The notes under the pieces: model-generated | Database searches by the model: none | The model's input: only the letters and a program-made list of their open reading frames with translations | What the model was told of the DNA's origin: nothing | Position numbers and translations under genes: made by a program | Shown here: positions 8,279-16,266 of the stretch, one piece after another | Position numbering within the stretch: position 1 is the stretch's first letter | Layout of the letters: every line of letters begins with the position of its first letter | Assembly: GCA_026770575.1 (NCBI GenBank) | Contig: MU657348.1 | Location: 60,458-78,777 of the forward strand | Length of the DNA: 18,320 nt | Direction of reading: 5' to 3' | From: Pelagophyceae sp. CCMP2097 | Lineage: Eukaryota; Sar; Pelagophyceae

Positions 8279-8437
8279 ATGGAAAAAGTGTAAATGATTT
8301 TTACTGACGAAAGTAAAATAACGTTGATAGGATTTTACATCTCTTCGAGTTTCAAACAAATGATTGAACATAGTAAAGGATTTTTTAGTTATAACGATTC
8401 CATTAAACTTCAAAGCAGGAAAAAGAAAATGTTCTAA
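8279..8437 (+). pseudogene. Small ORF between capsid and ATPase genes, 52 codons
   Basis: The ATG at 8279 lies in the TATATATATGG context shared by other genes of the element. The frame reads MEKV, then TAA, and continues in the same frame from an adjacent ATG (8294) as MIFTDESKITLIGFYISSSF and KQMIEHSKGFFSYNDSIKL to a very basic end (QSRKKKMF) and TAA at 8435-8437. It is either a 52-codon gene with one early stop or a 47-residue peptide starting at 8294. No family is recognised. An antisense frame over the same bases (8249-8530) is rich in Phe/Asn from AT bias and is not supported. Confidence 0.35.
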
Positions 8438-8476
8438 ATCTTCAAAATAATTAAAAAAAAATAAAAAAAAAATATT

Positions 8477-9091
8477 ATGAAGATTGTTGAGAATGTTAAC
8501 AAATCGGTTTACGTGGATATTATACAGCAACCCGTAGATAATAAATTTAAATTCTATAATAAGAAGAACAACTCACATTCCCCTGCCTTATCGATTGATA
8601 AAACCTTGTCTTCTTACTGTTAGTGCGGGATCAGGAAAAACGACTTTGGCGTTGAGTCTCATAACAAGTTCAAAACATCATGTTTATCAGGGGGTATTAG
8701 ATAAATTCTGTTGCCTTCCGTCTACATTTAATTCTTTACAGGAAAAAAAACATTTGAAAATTTGCAACAGAATCAATTATATGATGTTTTTGATGAGGAT
8801 TTTTTAAGATGGCGCTATGGAATTGTTGGGAGTTACTTCATTAGAGCAACAGGACGTTTTATTATTTATCGAAGATGCCGCCTCGAAATTAAAAAACCAA
8901 AAAAACGCGTAATTGATAAGTTGTCAGAGATTGTCATGAAACATTGTCACTTGCGTTGCACAATTTATCTGTTATGTCAGGATTTGATCCAAGTTCCACT
9001 TACAATAAGGAAAAATTGTAATGTGCTAATTTATTTAAAGCCATTGAATAGCAAACGCACAAAACTTTTCTGGGAGAAATATTTACCATAA
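8477..9091 (+). pseudogene. DNA-packaging ATPase (FtsK/HerA, A32-like)
   Basis: This motor would drive genome packaging into the capsid. The start at 8477 reads MKIVENVNKSVYVDIIQQPV. After a shift near 8575, HIPLPYRLIKPCLLTVSAGS runs into the Walker A GSGKTT (about 8628-8645) and LALSLITSS. Further frames give VYQGVLDKF and LPSTFNSLQ, then LYDVFDEDF. The Walker B strand is SLEQQDVLLFIEDAASKL, followed by LSEIVMKHCHLRCTIYLLCQ and LIQVPLTIRKNCNVLIYLKP. Arrangement and spacing match the packaging ATPase of Polinton-like viruses, virophages and adintoviruses, including the Gln of LLCQD and the PxxIRxN motif. About 205 codons is near the family's usual 200-250. At least three frameshifts and a stop after Walker B make it inactive. 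It follows the capsid gene, as is common in the group. Confidence 0.87.
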
Positions 9092-9191
9092 GTATCATAT
9101 CGAGAATTTTAACCATAATGCGATTAAATATTTACAAAAAAAGGTTTTTTTTTTTATAATATCAATCCACTTTCTTTTAATAGTGTTGATT
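9092..9191. other. Short AT-rich spacer after the ATPase gene
   Basis: Holds a poly-T run preceded by A-rich sequence ('caaaaaaaggtttttttttt'), which could fold into a small A/T hairpin. Nothing else is seen. Confidence 0.25.
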
Positions 9192-9592
9192 ATGGTGTCT
9201 AGAAATCAAAGAAAGGAGGTAATAAAAATTAAAAAAAAAACGTGTCAAAAAGATATAAAAAAATTGATGATATTCGATTTGGAAACAGGCGGTTTATCTC
9301 AACAAAAGAACATAAAAACAAATCCAAACATTATGATACACCACCATCATTATAATCAAACTAAACGAGTTGAACAAAATTCATCTAAAAACTAACACAA
9401 AAATCTATTTATTAAAAACCAATCGAAACCCCCGAACCCATTATTGTGAAGAGAAAAAAAATTCGAAATAGAACACCAATACGATATAAAAGTCGGTCTG
9501 ATCTATCTGCTGAAGATTTAGAAATAGTTCGTAGACAAGACCGAAAAAGTGCAGCGAATAATAAGGAGAGAAAAATAACTCGCTGCACATGA
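9192..9592 (+). pseudogene. Basic protein with a bZIP-like segment
   Basis: Two adjoining frames appear to come from one lysine-rich protein. The first (ATG 9192, open to 9395) reads MVSRNQRKEVIKIKKKTC and contains MIFDLETGG, which resembles an exonuclease strand but stands alone. The second (9416-9592) reads KPIETPEPIIVKRKKIRNRT and then EDLEIVRRQDRKSAANNKER before TGA. The last part fits the basic region of bZIP transcription factors in spacing (NxxSAxxSRxRK, with D for the first N, and N-K for S-R). No leucine zipper follows in this frame, but an alternative frame continues DEEEEYIKQIETI, which could start a coiled coil. Function is uncertain. It could be a viral DNA-binding or regulatory protein. 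Confidence 0.4.
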
Positions 9593-9609
9593 CGAAGAAG
9601 AAGAATATA

Positions 9610-10081
9610 TTAAACAAATTGAAACAATATTCTGCTCAAATTATCTAGTAACCCAGAATCATCTGAATCATCTGAATCATCATCTTGAATTATTTTTTGG
9701 ACTTTTTGGACTTTTTGAACTTTCTTGTTTTGTGTTAGTTTTGTCCGTGATTCGAGCACCATGTTAACAATCCTTTCAATCTCGTTCATTTTTTCTCATC
9801 TTTAATCTTTTTATTATCTTCCTTCTTTTCTTCTTCATTTTTTTTTTTTTTTTAATTTGCCTTATTTTCTATCGGCAGATATTTGGGCGGCAGTTCGAGC
9901 ATGATTAATTTCGATTAAGATCATTCTTCAACAACTTCGTTACACGGAACAATTTCCTCCATACTTTCGACAGGTTCTAAAGAATCTCTTCATTATCTTC
10001 AACAAATTCCTTCTTTTTTGAGGGGCGTCATCTTTTTGGTTTAACTTCTTAACAAATTGCACAAAGGGGTTCTTTCTCCAT
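9610..10081 (-). pseudogene. Charged protein with Lys/Glu coil and Asp/Ser tail
   Basis: The start ATG at 10081 is in the TTATATGG context and lies in an inverted repeat shared with the divergent ORF at 10105. Pieces in different frames read MEKEPLCAIC, PSKKKEFVEDNEEIL, EPVESMEEIVPCNEVVEE, LELPPKYLPIENK, then a Lys/Glu run and NEIERIVNMVLESRTKLTQN. The clean last frame gives KVQKVQKVQKIIQDDDSDDS and SGLLDNLSRILFQFV with TAA at 9610. Short DNA repeats underlie both the KVQ and the DDS stretches. Acidic Asp/Ser tails with a Lys/Glu coil suggest a scaffold or nucleic-acid mimic, but no family is recognised. Several stops and frameshifts break it. Confidence 0.45.
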
Positions 10082-10116
10082 ATAATTATAAAATATATTT
10101 AAATATGGAGAAAGAA
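10070..10116. promoter_or_regulatory. Perfect inverted repeat spanning two divergent start codons
   Basis: Arms TTCTTTCTCCATAT (10070-10083) and ATATGGAGAAAGAA (10103-10116) are exact reverse complements, 14 of 14, around a 19-bp A/T core. Each arm contains the start codon of one divergent gene, so both proteins begin Met-Glu-Lys-Glu. The core would hold a shared promoter. The symmetry may reflect a symmetric regulator site or an inverted duplication of the gene start. Confidence 0.7.
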
Positions 10117-10274
10117 TTTGATAGTTTTCCTAAAAATATAGACATGAACAGATTTATCAATACTGAGGATCATTACGATTTAAATTATTAAAAGAGCGAG
10201 TTCCTTATTTTGAAGATCATATAAACGAATTGATTAAAAAAATAAGCCGCGAGAAAGTATTTGTATGTAAATAA
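10105..10274 (+). pseudogene. Short ORF with one frameshift, about 57 codons
   Basis: The ATG at 10105 opens MEKEFDSFPKNIDMNRFINT and EDHYDLNY to TAA at 10189-10191. A one-base shift just before that stop would continue as KERVPYFEDHINELIKKISR and EKVFVCK to TAA at 10272-10274. Glu/Lys/Ile spacing at the end suggests a helix. Its 3' end overlaps the 3' end of the minus-strand GIY-YIG gene at 10234, a tight convergent arrangement. No family is recognised. Confidence 0.4.
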
Positions 10275-10650
10275 AAGGAAAGAAAGCAGGAAGAAGAAAA
10301 TAAAATCTGTCATTATAACAAAAGGGAATGTAACAATTTTTTCGATCAAATTGATTTTTTCTGGCTTCTCTATATAGTTTATGATAATTCGGGTTGTCAG
10401 AACGGGATTTCTTTGCACGAATACGTTCCTTCTCCCTTTTTCTGAGAGCCCATTGATCCCAACTTTCCTTTTGTGATTTATTTGAGATATTTATTTTGAC
10501 ACAAGAATAATTTTTGATATAATATCTTTCCCGTTTTTTTAATTTAGAAACGTTATCTCCTCTTAACACGTCATAAAATAACATCCATTTCCTTAAAAAA
10601 GTTTTGATATTTTTTGTAGGATTTGATACATTTTCAGAAGGAAGATATTG
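10234..10650 (-). pseudogene. GIY-YIG-type endonuclease, C-terminal half
   Basis: An open frame from about 10650 to the stop at 10234-10236. It reads NPTKNIKTFLRKWMLFYDVL and then VSKLKKRERYYIKNYSCVKI, followed by a long basic tail (KESWDQWALRKREKER, NYHKLYREARKNQF). The RExYYIxxxxCVxxNI part matches the late helix and strand of GIY-YIG nucleases of large DNA viruses and Polinton-like viruses, where the Glu of RE is the metal-binding residue. In those proteins the basic tail with repeated YR/RK units is typical. The GIY and YIG strands and the catalytic Arg are not visible upstream, where A/T runs and the 3' end of the polymerase gene lie, so the N-terminal half seems lost. Assignment rests on the pattern, not on a search. 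Confidence 0.6.
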
Positions 10651-10689
10651 TCAAAAAAAAAAAATCTTTTCCTCCAAAAAAACGCAAAT

Positions 10690-13600
10690 TTGTTTCTAAA
10701 CAAGAAATCATGTAAATTTGTCCCTTCATATTTAATAATAAGAAAATAAATTTTATCTTTTGAAAACGCATTTTTTAAATCAAAACCTTGAGGAACTGTT
10801 AAATCTCCCTATTTATCCAATTCACCTTTTTCGTTAATATGTTGTCGTCCTCCCCAGCGATTTTTATTTATTTCGCGCTTTGTCTGTTCAAAGTCTATAT
10901 ATCTGTGTGATAAAATCTAACATTTAACATAAGTTGCTTTTTTAAGTCCAATTTTTTTTATCAAAAAATTATGATAGAATTCTTTCGATTTTCCTTCATA
11001 CATTTTTTCAAAGTCTTACCATAGTTTAGTTTGAGGATCATCAACCTCTGTTTCACCTCGATTTTCTGAGGTTTTAATATATGCCGACTTTTTTGTCGAG
11101 ACCCCCTTGCCTATAAAATGATATTGTACAGTGTGAATTTTTGAACTTATATATTTAAACGCATACAGTTTCGGGTCGATGAAGATGGCTTTCAAGATTT
11201 TTCCACCAGCATCATTATCAATTCCACCAAGATTTTTTTCTATTTTGGCATTATTCAAACGTTCAGATGGGATTACCATGCTATGCTGTCAGTGTCGTAA
11301 TAAAAAGGCATGCGGTTAATCGTATTTCCGCATTGGTTATATTTTTCAATTATTATTTGTCTAGTTTACCCTTAAATAAACACACCTAAACGTGAAGGCA
11401 TTTGAGCATATTTTTCTTCACTATTTTACGAAGATTCATAAGAGACAACCCAACGATTCGAATCGACTTCATTAATTTCTAAAATCTTATTCTTTTGTAA
11501 CAAATAAAGAATTCTTCAGGTTTTGAGATGATTTTCTCTTTTTCGAATTCTACCCTGTAATAATTTCCCATATAGCGCCTTTAAAAATTTTTGACTGTTA
11601 GATATTGGCAAGTAGCTTTTATAGCGTTCTTCTTCATCTTGTTGAATACTTCGACATATTTTTTTTTATTCTAAAAATTGGCTCGCATTCTTTCTAATTA
11701 TAACCCTCGAATACTTTGAATTCATACCCCGCCTCGAATACCAACCCCCTGACTCTATTAATTTTCATTTAAATTCACCGTTTTCTTTTGTCGGTTAAAT
11801 CGGCGTTAGTAACGTTTTGTTTGTGATGTATTCTATTCGATTAATTCCCATTTTGCCTACCTGATATTCATTCGTTTAAATCTCATTACCAATTGATAAT
11901 CTCTCAACATTGCTCTTCTATATAAACTAACGACATCTGCATCAAATAAATAATCATTACTTTTATCATATTCAATTTCACTTATTTTATAGACTTTTTT
12001 TCATTTTCGTCTAGGTTAAACAAAACCTTTCTGTCGTTAATATTATCAAAGAATTTGCTCACATATGTACGTTTATTTAATTGTTTCCTACCCCCATTCA
12101 TGCTTTTTCGAATATTGTCCTCATTTTCTCGTGATTGAAGATGAATGTCGTGATTGTTCAGAAGATTTTTCCATATTTTGTAAGCATAACTTGATGCCGT
12201 CATTAAATCGCATAAATTTATTTTAAATTTTTCATACATAACCTCGTTATTTCTTTCATATAGTTATTTTAAACCCACCACGTCTTTCATAAGATAGCGT
12301 TTTACTTCTTCACTTCTTTTTTCGGTTGTCTCTTCCCACTCGGTACTGTGATTATGGTCAATCTCACCTTTTTCGATCTCACACCCGGAATCCTCTAATT
12401 TGTTCTTTAAAGTACCAACAAGATGCTGCCCTAAATCTTTTTTTCTTCTGTACGTCCAATTTTAAAATCCGGCTGTTATTAATCATATAGTCCCCCATCT
12501 TTTCTTTGCCTTCTGATTGAAGTTTTTTCTTAAATAAATAATAATGGTCAAATGACCGTCAACAATATGCGTTTAAATATTTGATATGATCGAACTCTTT
12601 TGTTCCAAGAAATTCATGGATTTCCTTCATACAATCACGCCCTTCTAAGGTCATATAAATCAACTCGCCATGTACATCGTTATACCCGAAGCCGATGATA
12701 TAAGTTTTTTGTTCTTTAATTAAATTATTTCGCTGTGTCTCTATATCGTAATGCAGAATGTTTTGATCTTTTCATTGAACATTTTTAGGGATTTCCGCCG
12801 CGAGAATGAGAGAGTGGTTCATTTTTTCTTTTTTATATTTGAATTCTCCCGGATTACAATTATGCTAACCTAAATAAGATTAAAAAAAAATCTATGCACG
12901 TATTATATTTTCCGGTAATTATGAAATAGTGTGAATCTATCAATATAAGTTTAAATTCTGTTTCATATTTACCCCCCTCTTAAGTAAAAGTTAATATACC
13001 TTTTTCCATACCTTGACAAAATATCGCATTCTCTTTATCATGATGTTAAACCTTGAAAATTTCAACGGCGTTATCAACGCTGATCATAGCATTTTTTCTA
13101 TGCCAAACTGTTGTCGTATTTCGTTTCATTGATTTAAACCGAATTTCTGATTTTTTATCGGATAATATTTCAATACACATTTAAATATGAAATTGTTGTT
13201 TGAACTTTAAGGGCATTCTATTTCAATTTTATTCTTTTTTTTCGATGCTCATTTTCAAGCCGTTATTCGTCGAGCAGCAGCCCCCCGCCGCTGGCGTTAT
13301 AAATTTTATGTCAATATATTAAAAAAAACTTTTACACTTTTTGATGTGAGTTGACCAAATACTAAACTATTCCATTCATCCCTTATTGTCTCAATATTTC
13401 TCTGTCTGTGGAATTCATATCCTTGACGTGACTGCCCTTTCACATTAATTTTTGTGGTTCTTGTTCGCGTGCTTTTGTCTTCTAACTTGATCGCGTTTAT
13501 GGATCTTTTAGAATTATGTCCATCCCAAATTATGGTAGGCAGACCGTCCGCGCTACCACTAACCCCGTGTTTATAAACTACATCAATCTGGACAGTTCCA

Positions 13601-14139
13601 ATGGGGTATTTAATTAATAATGGGGCGACAAGTCTTGTGAAAATTTCATCATATCCAAAATGTTCATACCATTGTATGTGCTGAATTCTAACAGGTTTAA
13701 CTGTGAACTCAGGGAAGTTTTTCTCATATTTAACCCGTTGCTCAGAATCCTTGAATTTCGGAGTTACTTTATTGCGCATGAGTGCTCTTGAGAAAACATT
13801 CGATTTTTTATTTTTTTATCATCTAAACGTTGGGTTTTATCATCAATTTTTTCTGTATTTTTTTTTAATTTTCTGTTCAAATTTAAAACGTTTGTCGTAA
13901 ATCGTTGTCGGATTTACGAAGGTGTTGCCTATCAAAGCCGTTTTATATGTCGGTAAAATAAAACCTCTTTCGCATTTTTTTTCCGAGTTTTTTTTTATAG
14001 TTTTTGCTCATATCCCGCCAATCAAACGGGTAAATTTCGATTTTTTAATGTAAATATCAACCGCATTTTTTAAGTGCGATTCAATGTCATACACGTCCAT
14101 AACATTCAAAAGATAATTTTTTTTGTTATTTAAACTCAT
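10690..14139 (-). pseudogene. Protein-primed family B DNA polymerase (pPolB)
   Basis: The replicative polymerase of the element, with 3'-5' exonuclease and polymerase domains, about 1,150 codons, normal for Polinton-like viruses. ATG at 14139 reads MSLNNKKNYLLNVMDVYDIE. The N-terminal region (13306-13779) contains IIWDGHNSKRSINAIKLED. Exonuclease motif I is YDIET (12736-12750). Motif II is NAYC-stop-RSFDHYYLF (about 12534-12573). Motif III is YLMKDVV (12276-12299). TASSYAYKIWK and FRKSMNGGR-like sequence lead to motif A, DADVVSLY (11920-11943). Motif B is KALYGKLLQGR (11546-11581) and motif C YYDTDS (11285-11299). The next frame (11016-11279) reads NAKIEKNLGGIDNDAGG and IDPKLYAFKYISSKI, and the C-terminal part holds NKNRWGGRQHINEKGELDK. 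Many frameshifts and stops break the gene, and the 3' end is uncertain by about 100 bp. Confidence 0.92.
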
Positions 14140-14231
14140 TCTATTAACTTATTTTATCCCTTTCTGCTTATATATCTTTTTACCTTTCATTTTTATTATT
14201 TTATCAACATTTTACATATTTGTTTTTTTAT
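14140..14231 (-). promoter_or_regulatory. Leader between polymerase start and terminal repeats
   Basis: A T-rich (A-rich on the coding strand) stretch directly upstream of the polymerase start. The plus-strand frame across it, rich in Phe and Leu, is a composition artefact. It probably carries the polymerase promoter, though no specific box can be named. Confidence 0.3.
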
Positions 14232-14750
14232 CCTGCCCCTGCTACGACAATTTTTTGTTTAATGAGTTAAATTTTTTAATGAGCCGAGCGCAGTTTGAAA
14301 ATCCAAAAAATCCCCCAAAAATCCCTTACCTGTCCCTGCTACGACAAACTTTTTTTTATTATTTTTATTATTTCGAAGTGTTTTTTTTTAGGTTTTTTTG
14401 AGACGCCGTAGAGTTTTTTTTAATGACAAAAGTTATTAAATGAGCCGAGCGCAGTTTGAAAATATAAAAAATATATAAAACCTGTCCCTGCTACGACAAA
14501 CGTTTTTAAATATTTTATTATTTCAAAGTATTTTTTGAGAGGTTATTTTGAGACGCCTTAGAGTTTTTTTAATGACAAAAGTTATTAAATGAGCCGATCG
14601 CAGTTTAAAAATATAAAAAATTTAAATCCTGTCCCTGCTACGACAAACTTTTGTTGTTATTATTTTTTATTTCAAATGGTTTTTTGAGAGATTTCTTTTG
14701 AGAGTTTTTTTAATGACAAAAAGTTGTTAAATAAGCCGAGCGCAGCGAGA
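14232..14750. repeat. Subterminal tandem repeats, about 150 bp, four copies
   Basis: Copies start at 14232, 14329, 14481 and 14628 (spacings 97, 152, 147). Each begins with cctgtccctgctacgacaaa, then a T-rich body with 'ttttttgagaggtt' and 'ttttttaatgacaaaagtt', and ends with 'gagccgagcgcagtttgaaaat'. The first copy lacks part of the body. The two GC-richer boxes are well kept while the A/T body varies. Tandem repeats near the end of a linear virus-like element may be terminal-repeat, replication or packaging sequences. Confidence 0.85.
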
Positions 14751-14807
14751 TGAATTTAACAATTTTTTGTCATTAAAAAAAAACCTAAAATAAACCTCTC
14801 AAAAAAC
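14679..14807. repeat. Large inverted repeat (54-nt arms) at the element's right end
   Basis: Left arm 14679-14732 and right arm 14754-14807 are equal in length and complementary at about 47 of 54 positions, with a 21-nt loop that holds the 'gccgagcgcag' box. The left arm is the body of the last tandem repeat and the right arm its inverted copy. GC-rich host-like DNA starts within some 15 bp of the right arm, so this is probably the terminus of the element, either a hairpin end or the inner edge of a terminal inverted repeat. Confidence 0.8.
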
Positions 14808-14822
14808 TCTATATTTGTTTCT
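14808..14822. other. Probable junction between element and host chromosome
   Basis: Base composition switches here from almost pure A/T to about two thirds or more GC, directly after the inverted repeat. The exact breakpoint and any target-site duplication cannot be set because the other end of the element is outside the window. Confidence 0.6.
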
Positions 14823-15180
14823 TGGCGCACGCCTGGCATTCCGATGCTTTGACGCGCGGCGTGACGTGGTGGCAGCTTTCGCGTTTCCCGCTGGGCTTCT
14901 TGTCGAGTCGGCTCGGGTTGAGGCCGAAGGCGCACGGAGCCATTGGCGCGGCGCACCGCCCGAGCCAGCCAGCGCCCGGCGCCGCCGGCGCCGAGGCCGC
15001 AGGCGTAGCCGCCGACGTCGTCGCCGCCATCGTCGCCGTGGCCGTCGGCAACGCGGTCGTCGCCGCAGGCAGCGGCTGTGCGGCAGCGGCTTGAGGCTGG
15101 CCGGTGTTGTTGTTGTCGTGGCCCGCGTGGATCGAATGCATCTTCTTCACGCCGTCGCGTTGCTGGCTTTGGCCGCCCAT
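14809..15180 (-). CDS. Possible 3' exon of a host gene, interrupted by the element
   Basis: An open frame of 123 codons in the first GC-rich sequence beyond the junction. It begins MGGQSQQRDGVKKMHSIHAG, has a long Ala/Pro/Thr-rich low-complexity middle, and ends with SCHHVTPRVKASECQACAKK, a Cys/His cluster that could be a small zinc-binding motif. Its last two codons and stop (14809-14811) come from junction or element sequence, as if the native 3' end had been displaced. Immediately upstream on the coding strand, 'gtgctgtag' resembles a splice acceptor. Overlapping frames on both strands are also open because of GC bias, so the gene is only possible. Confidence 0.3.
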   Translation of the reverse strand: MGGQSQQRDGVKKMHSIHAGHDNNNTGQPQAAAAQPLPAATTALPTATATMAATTSAATPAASAPAAPGAGWLGRCAAPMAPCAFGLNPSRLDKKPSGKRESCHHVTPRVKASECQACAKKQI

Positions 15181-16266
15181 CCTACAGCACGAAAGTCACT
15201 CGAGGTCCCAGAGATGCAATGGGCAACGCGTGACCATTCTAGACCTCTCGGGGGTTCGTTAAGGACGCTGGAGGAGGAACCTGGCGGACGAATTCGGCGC
15301 CGGAGCTGGCCAGAGTCGTGGCCAAAGATGGCCAAAGATGGTCACACTGTTTCTATTTACTGACTATAGCAAGCAGCGCGGGGCATTCGCAAAAGGAAAT
15401 GGAGGAAGGGGAAATTCGAGGGCGGCAGCGGCGGGCGGGCGTCAGGTCACCACCAAGCAGCCTCAGCCGCCTAGCCGCGGCCGACGAAGGCGTCGCCGCC
15501 GCCGCCGTGGACGTTGGGCCCGCTTGCGCGTTCGTACGCGTGCTCCCGCGCGTCTTGCCGCGCGTCGCTCGCGGCGTGGACCGCCACTGTCGAATTTGCA
15601 CAACAGAAATCGCCGAAGATAACTTTTTTTAGCGCGTGCGCTCTTGCCGCCCCCTTCAGTCGTATTAATTGGCGCCTCGGAGACCAGCGCGCGAAGAAGA
15701 AACGTCTCAAACCGCGAAATTTTAGTAGCCTACTTTGGAGGCAAGGAATTGCCGGCCAATTTGGACATAACGTTCGGGCACAGTGCCCCTAACGTCTGTC
15801 TCAATTGGCCGGGAACTCATTGGCGCCTTCGTCGTTTTTTGATTTGGGCCCTAAGGTCTAGACTTGATTAACTACTAAATTAAGAAGCTTTCGCAGAGAC
15901 TCGCCAAAATAAGGCAGTTGACGAAAAAGCCAAACAAGCGCGCCCAGGGCGTCTCGCGGGAGTGGCCGGCGCAGCGCCAACCGCCTTCACGAGCCAAAAA
16001 TAATTAATCGATTTCCGGTGATAATCTAATTCGACAGTGTCAAAGTCTGACAAAGATGGTCAAAGACAAGAGGGGGCACCGGACCACCCCCGTTTATTTC
16101 CTACGGAAATCTAAGGAGGACTCCTTATCACTGCTCGTCGACGCCAAGCTCAGCCCCGCCCTGCTCCGCTCGTCCCCGACACGCGTCGATACGTGAATAT
16201 TCTTCCCCCCCTCGGACCGCCCCAAGACAGAACGTACCTATGACTAAGTGCTTTTTTGGGCTCGGC
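15181..16266. other. GC-rich host DNA without a supported gene
   Basis: Several frames on both strands stay open (for example Arg-rich ones at about 15338-15622), but none shows a motif and they overlap one another, as expected in GC-rich DNA. The word 'caaagatgg' recurs at about 15325-15340 and near 16050, and two short perfect hairpins lie at 16096-16127. No tRNA or rRNA was recognised. Confidence 0.35.
16096..16127. repeat. Two adjacent short perfect hairpins
   Basis: ATTTCC-TAC-GGAAAT (16096-16110) is followed after one base by TAAGGAG-GA-CTCCTTA (16112-16127). Both stems are perfect (6 and 7 bp). They may be part of a small non-coding RNA or a degraded mobile element, or coincidence. 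Confidence 0.45.

Noticed and set aside
8249..8530. Minus-strand Phe/Asn-rich frame of 93 codons
   Set aside because: It lies opposite the small plus-strand ORF and the ATPase start, and its composition reflects A/T runs.
9240..9300. MIFDLETGG as an exonuclease (DEDD) motif
   Set aside because: One motif-like strand without the other exonuclease motifs nearby. The polymerase already has its own exonuclease domain.
14123..14401. Plus-strand Phe/Leu-rich 'membrane protein'
   Set aside because: It crosses the polymerase leader and the tandem repeats, and its hydrophobicity comes from T runs.
1..14815. CRISPR array, tRNA, rRNA or integrase gene
   Set aside because: The direct repeats found are coding or terminal repeats without unique spacers of constant size, and no RNA gene or integrase motif could be recognised by reading.
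14756..15710. Several overlapping Arg/Ala-rich frames on both strands, including an RNA-binding-like Arg run near 15480
   Set aside because: GC-rich sequence leaves many frames open. They overlap one another and show no conserved motif.
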